A stretch of DNA of 64,000 nucleotides. Source: Morinoia aosen. Taxonomy: Eukaryota > Arthropoda > Malacostraca > Amphipoda > Talitridae. The notes beneath the pieces are model-generated. The model searched no databases, was not told the origin of the DNA, and saw only the letters and a list, made by a program, of their open reading frames with translations. Positions 32,186 through 44,119 of the stretch are shown one piece after another. Numbering within the stretch: position 1 is the first letter of the stretch; the number at the start of each line of letters is the position of its first letter. The position numbers and the translations under genes are program-made. The stretch covers positions 10,011,058 to 10,075,057 of the forward strand of contig CM059576.1 in assembly GCA_030386875.1 (NCBI GenBank), read 5' to 3'.

Positions 32186-33034
32186 TAAACAATCCTGCGC
32201 TATCTATTAAAGCGCTAATTCCCATAGACATAACCGTTTTATCCTCTTGAGGAGAACAAGGCAAATGTTAACACCCAAAAATAGTCCAAAAATCTGGTAA
32301 ATAATATCAGTAAAGTTGTGTCTAAAATCAGCAAATTAATGTATAATGAAAAAACTTGCTCTAGTTAAAATAAAAAGATATTAAATGTTTTACACACGTC
32401 ATGAAGCTTGAACTGAGTGGATATCAAGAGCAAATTGTACATGCAAGGCTTTCGGAATAACCAATAACGATATTTTAATATAAAATATTTCCCTTATAGT
32501 TAAACTAAATTACTAATTTGTGTTGAATGCTTGTTGTAATGCATATTCTCTTATTAAAATTTGTATTAGCAGTTAACTCAGGGTAATACAAACAGAAATT
32601 CTAAAAAATAACAATAATAACTAAACTAATCTAGATTTTTAATATTCGTTTTTCAATGTAAATTCCTTCAAAAATACCTTACATCACAAACCTTGCTTTC
32701 AAAAATTAAAAACGTGAACAGGCATGAAATAATTATACGAAATATTGGTCAATATTTATTTAGGTGCGGCACGGAAATTAAAGATGTCGTTGCTTAGAAT
32801 CACTAAAAGAGCATATTTAAAAACCTTTTACATGAATGACGTTCTGCTCGCTGATGCGTTATTTTTGAATAATTGTACTTTGAAGTTGGCGCCGGCGCGC
32901 GCGCGCTGGCGCCGTAATTTAGTTAATAAGGGTAGTTAACCCCCTATTACAAACGTAAAGAGGTTGGGTCGTGAGGGTTAGCCGCAGTTCTTATAGTGAA
33001 AATGATAAATAAAGCTTCTAACCCACCCATTAGG
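32186..33034. other. No gene; CG-rich palindrome at 32888-32913
   Basis: AT-rich except for the palindrome ggcgccggcgcgcgcgcgct plus ggcgcc, an alternating CG tract that is nearly self-complementary. The 64-codon ORF around it has no recognisable domain. Confidence 0.45.
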
Positions 33035-33130
33035 GTGACGACCGCAATCTTGTTTACATCGGGTCCAAGATGGCGGCGCCCATGGTGGTCGCCATCTTTC
33101 AGCTGATATAAACAAGATTGCGGTCGTTAC
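33035..33130. repeat. Hairpin with nested inverted repeats at the N1 truncation point
   Basis: The outer arms gtgacgaccgcaatcttgtt (33035-33056) and the matching complement (33109-33130) pair at 21 of 22 bases. The inner arms aagatggcg (33067-33075) and cgccatctt (33090-33098) are perfect. It looks like a very small MITE or a foldback made at a repair junction. Its right arm overlaps the first bases that are homologous to Gypsy pol (33126 on). Confidence 0.75.
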
Positions 33131-36100
33131 GGCATAAAGACCTTATCGTGCTCCCTAAATCTCAAACGTATCTTCAAGTTCGAATTCATAGTGGCTGATG
33201 TGGACACGCCCATCATTGGTGCTGATTTCCTTCAGAAGTTTGCACTGGTGGTGGATGTGAGAAACGGATGCTTGTACGTATGATAGCGAAACCCGAGTGC
33301 AAATACCCCTTAGTGCCGTCGATATGGTGAACGTTACGTCAAGCGTGTCCCCTAATTTAGATAACACATGCCCCTACCAACGAGTGTTGCTTGAATTCCC
33401 TTCACTCTTTCAACCTAACGTAACTGTGCAAAATAACACGCTGACGCAACACCACATATCGACGAGCGGGACGCCTTACGCGAAAGTAAGGCGTCTGCCC
33501 CATGATCGATTTCAGGAAGTTAAAGCGGAGTTCGCAAAAATGGTTCAAGAAGGGACAATTCGCATCTCGAAAAGTCCCTGGGCCAGTCCCTTGTTGCTTG
33601 TTCCTAAAAGTAATGGCGAGTTGCGCATTTGCGGCGATTACCGCCAATTAAATTCCGTAACTGTACCCGACAGATTCCCTATCCCCCACTTGCATGACTT
33701 CACTGAAAATCTGTCAGGGGCAAAAATCTTCTCTACTGTGGATTTGAAGAGAGCTTTCCATCAGATTCCAATGGAGGAAAGCTCTATTCAAAAGACCGCT
33801 GTCTGTACGCCGTTTGGCTTGTACGAGTATCTTCGGATGCCGTATGGCTTGCGAAATGCTCCGCAAACCTTTCAGCGGCACATGACTGAAGTCCTTTCCG
33901 ACCTCCCGTTTTTGTATTGTTACCTCGATGATGTGCTTGTGGCTTAGGGGACGCCTGAGGAGCATGTGCATCATCTGAGGGAGCTGTGCAAACGACTAGC
34001 GTCGCATGCTCTGCTGATCAATCCAGCAAAATGTGTACTGGAAAAGAAGGAACTGACTTTTCTAGGTCACCACATTTCCGATAAAGGCATTAGGCCACTT
34101 CCTGACAAGGTAGAAGCTATTAGGAACTTCCCAAAACCATCTACACAGAGAGAGTTGCGCAGGTTCTTGGGATCGGTGAATTTTTACCACCGATTCCTAA
34201 GGAACTGTGCAGCGACTCTTGCACCACTCTCCTCCCTCATTAGAGCGAAAAAACGAGGGAAGTCAGTACTGATCGAGTGGAACGATGTGGCAGAGGAGGC
34301 ATTCAAACAAATTAAAGCGGAACTCGCAAATGCGACGGAGTTGGCTTACCCACACCCGAACGCAAAACTTAACCTCCTTGTAGATGCGTCAGACCTTGCT
34401 GTCGGCGCGGTATTACAACAAACCGTTAATAACAACACGTCTCCCCTGGCGTTCTTTAGTCGGAAACTTTCTCCCACCGAACAGCGTTATAGCACGTTCG
34501 GGAGAGAGCTTCTGGAGATCTATCTCTCCATTAAACACTTCCGCTATACCCTTGAAGCACGTCAGTTTACGGTGTTCACCGATCACAAACCTCTCATTAA
34601 TGCCATAAGAATGCCTCCTGACCGCCACTCCTCTCGAGAAAGTCGGCACCTGAGTTACATAGCACAGTTCACTAACGATCTCAGGCACATAAAGGGGGAC
34701 GAGAACACAGTCGCCGACTGCTTATCGCGTGTGCACAACGTGGTATTAAACCCGTTGGCGCCCGAGTTCCGACCTTCTGTTCAAATGATTTCGTTGGCTG
34801 ACATCATCGCCGAACAAAAAACTGACATGGAGATCCAAACTTTGATTGAGTCTCCTAGCTCGTCCTTAAAGCTGTCACTCAGAGAAGGCGTTTATTGTGA
34901 CGCCGACCGTCCTAACCGATATTACTTGCCAAATAATTTACGTCTTTCCACCATTAAACACTACCACGAACTTTCTCATCCTGGGACAGATAGAACTTTC
35001 CGCTTAATCGCAGATCGTTTTGTTCGGCCCGGGATGCGTAGGGCCATAAGAGAGTTCGTTCGTAATTGCCCAGATTGCCAAGCTAGCAAAGTCACTCGGC
35101 ACAACAAAGCCGCAATTCAACCTTGTGCCTTCTCCGGAGGCAAATTCGATGCGGTAAACATTGACATTGTGGGCCTCCTTCCTAACTCTCGCGGTTACTG
35201 TTATTTACTTACAATGATAGACCGTTTCTCCCGTTGGGTCGAGGCTGTCCCCATTTCTAACATAACGGCAGAAACCGTAGCTCGAACTTTTGTAGAGACG
35301 TGGATCTCCCGCTTTGGGGTTCCTTTGAGCATCACGCATGACCGTGGTGCTCAGTTTACTTCCACCTTGTGGTTAGAGATCTCCAAAATCCTAGGTAGTG
35401 CCAATATCTCGACCACCGCTTTCCACCCCCAATCAAATGGACTCATCGAGAGAGTCCACCGTGACCTCAAGGTGTCCCTCCGTTGTTTATGGTGTCATGA
35501 TGACTGGGTGGATCGTTTGCTTATTGTATTACTAACTCTGCGGAACTTGTTTAGGCAGGACCAAAAGTGCACGTCCTCTGAACTGCTTTACGGGAAGTCC
35601 TTAAGATTGCCCGGAGATGTTATCGATCCCGCTTACCAAATTGATGACTCCCCCAGCCGAATCACTGATTACGCGGCACGTCTCAAACGTGCGATGATGG
35701 AGATCGTGTACACACCTCCTCGCCCGCCTTTACCATCTGAAAGCCTAGATTCCTTTTTGAAGAACTGTACACATGTTTACGTTTGGGTGGACGGTGTAAA
35801 AACCCCCTTGCGACGTCCCTATGATGGCCCCTACAAGGTCCTAAAGAGGACGCTAAGTACTTTGTAATCGGAAGGAGTACCAAGAGCGACAGTGTTAGCA
35901 TAGATCGCTTGAAGGCCGCATATGTGTCCCTTCCTGACGACCCTTCCACCAACTCTCATGAGTCACAACCCAGTCTGCAAATTAGCCTCAGGTCAACACC
36001 TGTCGAGCCCAATAATTTGCACCTATCTGCTTGGGCTAGGACCCTTCCTCCCACTATGGAGTGCAACGAGTTCATCGTTCCCCCGTATACCGTTCAAAGA

Positions 36101-36322
36101 ACGCTGTCGGAACCTAGTAATTCGGGTGCCTCCATTTCGGCTAATGCTTCTGATACTGTTGTTCCCCGTCACGGAAATGTCACAGATACTCTTTCGTTGT
36201 CCCAGTTGGGAATCCTAACGACAACTTTCACAGCCCCACAGCTTAATCCTTCTACTGCCCCCGAGCGTTGTAGCAGGTTTGGCAAACCTAGTCGTCCACC
36301 AGCCCGTTATGCGCAGACTTAG
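33126..36322 (+). pseudogene. pol: Gypsy pol pseudogene of N1 (RT, RNase H, integrase)
   Basis: Starts downstream of the protease D-T-G, so the active-site aspartate is missing; only the C-terminal protease part (P-I-I-G-A-D-F-L) remains. The RT is readable from 33297 with the Y-L-D-D catalytic box near 33921. The frame is cut by a small insertion near 33275, a stop at 33945-33947 and a one-base loss near 35850. RNase H ([11 protein letters not shown]), the integrase HHCC zinc finger (34970-35085), its DDE core (I-D-I-V-G, T-H-D-R-G, then the Glu in N-G-L-I-E-R) and a GPY/F module (R-P-Y-D-G-P-Y) can all be followed. The last 137 codons are in a separate frame (35909-36322). It is closely related to the intact pol of N4 and is not functional. 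Confidence 0.92.
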
Positions 36323-36470
36323 GGTGGTGCACTCTGGCCTGTCAATCTTTCTCCTATTTTCTTCTGTCAAGCTTTCTTTCGGGACCTTACTTCGTTATTC
36401 TTTCGGGCATCTCTCAGGTAACAGCTTCACTGTTACCAGACCTTTCGGTCTCCTTAGTGAGGGGAGTAGA

Positions 36471-38766
36471 TGTAGTGGATGCTTCCAGCCTCTTAACAAC
36501 CAAAAAAAATTACGAAATTTTAGAACGATCATTTAAAAATTCAGTAATATAAATTCAACCCTTATCATACAATTACATTACGAAATTAATTAATCACTAT
36601 CCCTAAATTTATTAAAATTGTGTACCTAAAAATTCAATCTCTAAGAAATCACTTTCAAATCTTAACGACACCTCTCATGGACGCGCGTGAGCAACATTTG
36701 ATCCGGCCAAGCGACCACTTTTCTTAAATCATTCAGAATGTGCACATCTCGTTTTTCCTCACTGGTGAGACTTAAATTATTGGTTTCGCTTGTGCTGATC
36801 TACGGGTAACTATATACAGTATATTATATGTAACATGTAAATAATATTGTGTTGTGTAAATAGCAAGTAGGATTACCTCCAATTACCAATAGCGCTAAAA
36901 TTGTGATGTAGGATTTCTTGCCCAGAACTTGTGGTTCTCACAATGCCTTCTTCAATAATTTAGACATGCCAATAGCTATTAAGGATATAGTGCTGAAGGT
37001 TGCTCATTTCTCAGTTGTCATGCTTCTGAGTGCTATAGAATTAGAGATAAATATTTCAATATGTACTTTGTAAAATAGGGACCCTCACTTTTGTAAAATT
37101 AGTTAGTAAGCTTTCAAAGTTTTAGTTCCAAAAATTGTCCGTAATTGGGTGACTCAGACTCCCAATTTTCCAGCTTCTGATTAATCCTTGTGTCTCAATT
37201 GTTGTATTTTTGATTAAGTTAGGTTCAGAAATAATTATAAATTCTTTTAGTTTTCACAGTCAACGTTTAAGTCCAAGGAAACAGCTCGGTTAGGATATCG
37301 CAGCTAATAGAGTTTGCTCAGTTTTCAGTTGCTAATTCTGAATCAATTTACATGAATCTTTATTTCTATGAAGTCTTGCCCAGAACTATCCCTATAAATA
37401 CCTCATTACATTTGACAACATTTTTTAGGAACAAAATCAGTATTCTTATCTATAAATAGTAGTGATGTTTTGAAGGCTGGTTGGGTAGTTAGTAATTTCA
37501 GTTGATTTAGCCATTAAAGCATTGACTCCTAGCGTGAATAGCGATTAAGTTATTCACGTTAGACTCAAACTAGGTAGGACTCAATTCAGGTATTAAATTG
37601 GGAACATTTCCAATTCAATTATTATTTAAAATTGCCTGATGTATGGGATAAGCCAGATTATTTCTGGTAAGCCAGAATTAAGCTATCACAGTTCTGCTGT
37701 TTCTTGAAGGTAGTTAGGTGCTAAGCTGGAATAGTTAATCTTGCTCCCGGGAACTGCTTATTTAGAGGCTTCACCTTTTTCTCATACTTGCTGTTTTAGA
37801 ATTCCCTTATTTTTGAATTAGCAGTGCTGTAGATATTTTACTGTAGTGATTAATTGAGATATTACGCTCAGTTGCCACTGCTTATGTCATCTTAGTCTTG
37901 CCCTTTCATGTTGTCATTATTTTATCATACCACTTGCCAAAAAAATCCTAAAGAGTTTTGTGCTCAGAGTTCTACGGATTGCACTAGCCCCATCTATTCC
38001 TCATGAGCCATTTTTGTCCAAAAACATATATGCATTTTGTAATGCCCGTACAGTTTATTGTATAGAGCAGATCAGGCAAAAGTTTTTGCCTGTGCAAATT
38101 ACTAGTATAAAGTTGTAGTTTCATGCCATTAAAAATATTAAGATTAATATCTGGCCCCGAGCAAATATTCAGTGCTCCGAAGTTGATCCCTGCCTGCACT
38201 CCGGCGCCAGAGTGCTGGTGGGGGTCGTTTTTCGAAGAGACTCCTCGCTTTGAGGCGGCATGTTAATCGCAGATTGTTTACAGCCTGCATGTGTGAATAT
38301 ATGGCTCACATAAATTACCTTGTGCACATTAACCCAGCCCTGTCGTCCCGTACAGGAAGCCACGAGACACTTCACACTCCACTGCCACGTCACCTACCTT
38401 GCCCACTCATATATAGGGGGTAAATAACCCGGTAGCCAACTTGGCAGAGGACAAAAACTGCCTCCTTTTTGGTCCTTACTCAGTTCCTTAGCGATGATTC
38501 CTGTTGTCTCATTCCCCTTCACCCCTCATTCCTCATACACGTTACGTCCCTCGTCCAAGCGACGTAATTATTTGAGCACTCTCGGGCTGCGGCTAACCCA
38601 CTTGACGCTGACCCATATTACCAACCTTTGGGGAATTGAGCAGTCACCAGCTGTTTCTAATTACTGACGTTTAGTCGTTTCAAAGAGCCATTGCAATCTC
38701 ATGCACACCAAACCTATACCACATACATTCAACACCTCACAACGACAGCTGCGGGCCGGTTGCATC
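36471..38766 (+). repeat. 3' LTR of N1, interrupted by N2
   Basis: Begins TGTAGTGGATG right after the purine-rich gtgaggggagtaga, as in N4 (TGTAGTGAATC). Homology to the N4 LTR can be followed in blocks: aaattcaacc near 36550, gtacaggaagccacgagaca near 38345, gccacgtcacctaccttgcc near 38385, and cagctgcgggccggttgca at 38745-38765. The N4 LTR continues for about 420 bases beyond the last block, so the N1 LTR is not complete here: N2 starts at 38767. Confidence 0.8.
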
Positions 38767-40683
38767 TGTTAGGATTCGCCGTTAGATGGTTTGAACCTGA
38801 AGTAATAGTTCTTGACGGCCAAACCCAAACAACTCTCGACAAGGTATCTGAGAAACTATCAGAGGGATAATGACGACAATTGGACTCAGCTTAGTTTTGG
38901 TGGTTTATTTGAAGGAAACCAGGAGGACTGGCTTTGAGCTTGATCTCGAAGAGCTTGTCTAGGTGGGCCCTCCGTGCCGGCGGGTCAGGCTGGCGTCGGC
39001 GAAGTCCGTCACGCGATGGAGTCGGCAGGAGGTGAGTGAGTTGTATTTGGGGACTTTGAATGAGCTCAATTTAGATTCTGGCAGCTTAAGCCTTAGGAAA
39101 ACAGTAACGGGAGGATGAGTCACGTTATGATTTCAGCTTTATAAATTTCAAGCGGGACAATCGAGTTATCGTCGGTGGGAGCAAGGAAAGTTAGCTAGCC
39201 TGTGAGTGCAGTCCTTAGGCTTTTGCGAGCTTCAATATTTAACCAAGATGCTCTGCAAAGGGGATCGATGGTAAATGGTGTAGCTCAGGTGTAAGGCTCA
39301 GGTAGATTTTAACTGGCCTATCTCAGGCTAATTACAAATGGCACAGCTCAAAAATAAGGTAAGGTGAGGTGGGAGCCAGGTAAGTTACAGCTCAGGTTAG
39401 CACCCAGGGAGAATATATGTGGTGGTGGCGTTTGGCGATGTCGTTGGTCCTGTAAGGGGCGGAGACGCTGGATGAAAAGTTCCAGTGGAGACGTCAAGAC
39501 ATTCCACCACTGACAATCCCCACATTTTAATGACAATCTTCCCACAACGGAGAAACTCTGAGAACCCCCTAAGGCTCTACACCAACTAAATTTAATTTTC
39601 TCTCTTCTGTCAAGCTCAAAATAGGATAGTATTTAATTAAAAGGAGAAACTCTCGTGCGACTGCCCTTGCTTTAAGTGCAAGGGCATAAAATTCAAGAGT
39701 TTTGGTAAGGAGCTAATTTGATTCATATTCAAAATTAACTGAATGCGATTTAGCACAAGATTTATGGATAATGAAATATGGCAAAACAAAACACACTAAA
39801 GCTTTAGCGAGAATGTACCTGAATAAGCTTTCGTACTCAATAATCCGTACGAAATTTGTAAAAGGCAATCCTAATTATTTACACGTCAACACATTTAAGG
39901 AAAAACACTGCAAGTATGTTGTAAAAAAGGATTATTATAACACATGCTTATAGTGCAATTACAGTCACGGAGTAGTGACAGGAGACGGCAGTGTATGCTC
40001 CGCCATTTTGGAAAACAAAGACAACCGGCGACAAAGAGACTATCAACAAAGAACGCCGGCAATTTAGCTGCGCTCTTTCACGAGTCAGTTTATGAATAAA
40101 TCTCGATATGATACTGGCAACCGCAATATATCATTTTGCAGTAAAGAAAGGACGTTAGCTGAATATCTAGTATGAAGTCTCAACACGTGAATTTGGAAAT
40201 GACACGCAATATTCACTCTATATCGCCGAGTTAGCACTCTAGATAACACATGCTAGTCTAAGAATTTTAGCACTATTTTTAAACTTATCCCTACATCACG
40301 ACGATGAACAAGTCCTTAAGTTTACACAATGCACACTAAAAAACACATGGCGAAATATAACTTTCCCAGCATTTCTCTATTTCACTTTAATTTTCTTCAC
40401 TTACAAGAACGTTGTATGCACAAGCCACGGAAGCACCAATGAGAGTGGGCAACGCTCAGCTCGAGCGTCGCGCTTGGATGTTGCCACTTTCGGCTGCTTC
40501 AAAACTCGAAATGTCGATTGATTATTTTATCTCTCATGTATTTACACAAAAACTTCAATGATTACGAATTATAAGTAGAAAATAATTAATAATAATTTAG
40601 AGTAAGATTTTTAATGCTAATAAGTATTTTATTTAAGTGCGAATGGGAAAGTTTATAATTTACGCTTTGTAGCGACTGCTACA
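38767..40683 (-). repeat. 3' LTR of N2, complete, 1917 bp
   Basis: In minus-strand sense it starts TGTAGCAGTCGCTACAAAGC at 40683, right after the purine tract, and ends ...CGGCGAATCCTAACA at 38767. The first ~180 bases match the LTRs of N3 and N5. The end matches N5 (block gccggcacggag/ccgtcacgcgatgga at 38975-39025). It is about twice as long as the N3 and N5 LTRs, so it represents a longer LTR subtype. The inner part is duplicated at 44119-45122. Confidence 0.85.
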
Positions 40684-40696
40684 TTACCCCCCAAGG
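40684..40696 (-). promoter_or_regulatory. Polypurine tract of N2
   Basis: On the minus strand the run CTTGGGGGGTAA directly precedes the LTR start TGTAGC. It primes plus-strand DNA synthesis. It is identical to the tract of N3 at 51025-51036. Confidence 0.85.
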
Positions 40697-40724
40697 CGCA
40701 GACCGAAAGGTCCACCCGCTGCAA

Positions 40725-43700
40725 TCATTTGTAGCGGGAAGGAGTTCGAACAACGCGACCATGCCGGGTTTGGCGGTCGGAAAATGTTACTGAGCGGGGA
40801 AGTTTCACCAAACGGGTCTGCAAATTTAGATCGGCAAGAGTTCTAGGAACAGGAGTTACTGCAGCGGGCTCGTCTGGTCTCTCCAGACTTGTCGCTGTTT
40901 CAGTAAGAGGGCTAGAATCAGAGTCTACGATAGGCTTAGGGATAGGGTTTGAATGTACAGGCAGACCGAAAGGATTACACTCGAGTTGACTAGGCAACAA
41001 TGCCGCCAACTGAGGAAGCTGAGATGGTAGATATGATCGAGTCTCAGTGGAAAGGGAATTCTGTGGAGAGAATGATGAGTTAGAAGTTACACTATGATCG
41101 GAAGTGTACGCGACCTTTAGTCGATCAATGCTCACAGGATCGGGTGAACCAGATCTATCAAGGATGAAATACTTGGGCGTCTTTTTCAATATCTTGAATG
41201 GGCCATCATAAGGGCGCGTGAGTGTAGGTTTGATGGCGTCATTACGGACGTACACATGTGTGCAGTCTTGCAAAGCAGGATCTAATTTGTCTTTTGTTTG
41301 AGGCATTCGTGGAGCAACATACGTGATCTGACGCATGCAATCTTTGAGACAGGTTACATATGCGGAACGGTCAGCAGATGAAAATTCAGGCAAGGGTTTT
41401 GGGTCAACAATGTCGCCGGGGAGACGAAGTGTTTTCCCATACAGCATTTCTGCTGCTGTGCATTGCTGATCTTGCCGATATAAATTCCTAATACTCAGCA
41501 GTACTACTGGAAGTCTGTCAGTCCAATCGTGACTGCAATTAAGGCCGCGCAGCGCAGCTTTTAAGTCTCTGTGGACTCTCTCAATAAGTCCATTCGACTG
41601 CGGATGGTAAGCGGTAGTGCTGGTGTTAATACAACCTAAGGCTCACTCCAAAATTTGGAGGTAAATTGTGATCCCCGGTCATGCGTGACACTTAAGGGAA
41701 CCCCAAATCTGGAAATCCAGGTGGTCATGAAAGCGCGCGCTACAGTCTCAGTTTGGGTATCAGGAAGAGGGACAGCCTCAACCCACCTAGTGAACCTATC
41801 TATGATGGTCAACAAATAAGAATGACCGCGCGATAAAGGCAAAGGACCCACCAAATCTAGGTGGACCGCGTCGAACTTGTGACCTGTGAATGCACAACTC
41901 TGCAGCGCTGCACGATTATGTTTCACCACTTTACTACTCTGACATGCATGGCAATTCTGCACAATTTGCTTGACCTCCTTACGCATCGCTGGCCAGACGA
42001 AACGATCGGAAATCAAACGCAATGTACGGTTAATACCAGGATGAGAGAGAGAATGATAGTGAAGAATAGCTACTCTGCGGAGAGTCGCAGGAAGATACAA
42101 ACGAGAAAGTCGCTCGGCATCACGGTACACGCCGTCAACCAAGGTTAATTTCAGAGAGGAAGTGTTAGAAGGTTTGAGAAGGTCCTGGAGTTCAGGATCC
42201 TTCTTCTGCGCGTTTTCAATGTTGCCGAAAGTGATTTCACCACTGGTTTGGACAGAGTTGATTCTCGATAAGCAGTCAGCGACAGTATTGTCGAGACCTT
42301 TGATATATCGGATATCAGTGGTGAATTGACTAATGAAGGAAAGGTGTCGAGCTTCTCTTGGGGAATGTCTTTCAGAAGGCATCTTAATCGCTGAGGTCAA
42401 AGGTTTGTGGTCTGTGTAGATCACGAACTCCCTTGCCTCTAGAGCATAGCGAAAATGTCTCACAGACAGATAGATAGCAAGAAGTTCCCTACCGAACGCG
42501 CTATAAGCACGCTCAGTGGGCGACAGCTTTTTGGAAAAGAAGGCAAGAGGGGAGATATTAGTACCTACTTGTTGTTGCAAAACAGCACCAACGGCAGTAC
42601 TGGATGCATCAACAACGAGACTGAAATCAGCATTTGCAATAGGGTAGGATAATTCAGTCGCGGTTGCTAACTTATGCTTTATCTCATCAAAAGCTTTGCG
42701 CGCATCCTCCGTCCATTTTACCTCAATAGATTTACCTTTTCGTTTCGGTTCGAGCAAATCTGACAAGAGGGCTAAAGTTTGAGCACAGTTGCGTATGAAG
42801 CGATGATAGAAGTTAACAGAACCTAGGAACCTTCTTAGTTCCTTCTGGGTCTGTGGAAGAGGAAAGTTTTTGATCACTTCTACTTTGGAAGGCAAAGGTT
42901 TTAGACCTAGGCTAGAGATTTCATGACCTAAGTAAATCAGTGATGACTTTCCGAGCTCACATTTTGCAGGATTTACAAGGAGTCCATTGTCGGACAATCT
43001 TTGAAATACGACCCTAAGATGGTCTTTGTGCAGCTCCGGGGTTGTGGATGCCACTAGAATGTCGTCTAGATAGACATAGGCGAAAGTGAGATCTGAGAAA
43101 ATTTCAGCCATGTGCCTTTGGAATGTCTGAGGGGCATTCCTCAGGCCGTACGGCATCTTTTAGAATTCAAAGAGACCAAACGGAGTGATTACCGCGGTCT
43201 TACTAATTGCGCTCTCCTCAAGTGGAATTTGATGGAAGGCGTGCTGCAAGTAAATTTTTGAGAAAATTTGTGCTCCCTCTAAATTTGCACTGAAATCATG
43301 AAGGTAAGGAATAGGGTAGCGATCAGGTAGAGTAACGGCATTCAACCTGCGGAAATCCCCGCAAGGTCTGAATTCACCGTTAGCTTTGGGTACTAGCAAG
43401 AGAGGGCTAGCCCGAAGACTTTTGGAACTGCGGATAATTCCGCTCTCTAGCATGCGCGCAAATTCTTTCTTGGCTAAAGCCAATCGATCAGGCGGTAGTC
43501 GCCTTGCTCGGGAATAGACTGGCGGTCCAGTAGTTTCGATGTGGTGTTTCGTGCTAGTCTGCATTGTTTTAGTAACTAAGTTAGAATTTGTTAGTGCAGG
43601 ATAATCTGCTAGTAACTGCTCAAACATGCACTCTTGTTTGAAAGCGATTGAGAAGGAATGCAAGACATTAGCTCTAGTTATGCCACAAGCGGGAATTGAG

Positions 43701-44119
43701 ATCTGTGTCTCCTCGTCCCTAATTCTACGGTTTTTAACATCTACAAGAATCCCAAACTTCGCTAAGAAATCCGCGCCAATGATAGGCTCTTGGACTTCCG
43801 CGATGAGGAAGGTGAAGAGAAAATTTCGCCTCAATCCCAGACTGCACTCTAATACTCTTTCTCCATAACAAGCTATTGGCGTGCCATTTGCGGCACGTAA
43901 TGTCGCAAACAATTGGTTGTTTTTGTCTTTCGCCGTGGCTGGGATAATTGACACACTGGAACCAGTGTCGATTAAAAATCGATATTTGGTAGTGGGATCG
44001 AATATGGTCAGGAGGCGAGTAGTCTGGGAATGAGGCAACGCAGTACTAGCTACTATGCGTCGCTGTTGGCGTTTCCCGAAGTCATTTCGGTATAACGAGG
44101 ACAAAAGCGTGAGGCACAT
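40725..44119 (-). pseudogene. pol: Gypsy pol pseudogene of N2
   Basis: Contains, on the minus strand, the last codons of gag (C-A-S-R-F-C-P), the frameshift heptamer (44071-44077), the protease (F-L-I-D-T-G-S-S), the RT with Y-L-D-D near 43065, RNase H ([10 protein letters not shown]), the integrase zinc finger and DDE core, the GPY/F module (R-P-Y-D-G-P-F), and a long S/T/P-rich tail. Breaks: an in-frame TAA at 43160-43162 and a 10-base deletion near 41640 just after S-Q-F-T-S in the integrase. Relative to N3 it is otherwise collinear. It cannot make a full Pol and has no Gag. Confidence 0.93.
44071..44077 (-). promoter_or_regulatory. -1 frameshift heptamer of N2
   Basis: The minus strand reads GGGAAAC in the gag register (G-GGA-AAC), identical to the one at 47634-47640 in N3. 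It is kept although gag is deleted. Confidence 0.7.

Larger units (their letters stand above)
33126..38766 (+). mobile_element. Nest level 1 (N1): decayed Ty3/Gypsy element, family 1
   Basis: 5'-truncated element of the same family as N4: pol 33126-36322, polypurine tract near 36460-36470, and 3' LTR from 36471 to the point where N2 interrupts it (38766). There is no gag, no 5' LTR and no target duplication in view. It is the oldest level of the nest and the most mutated. Confidence 0.85.
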
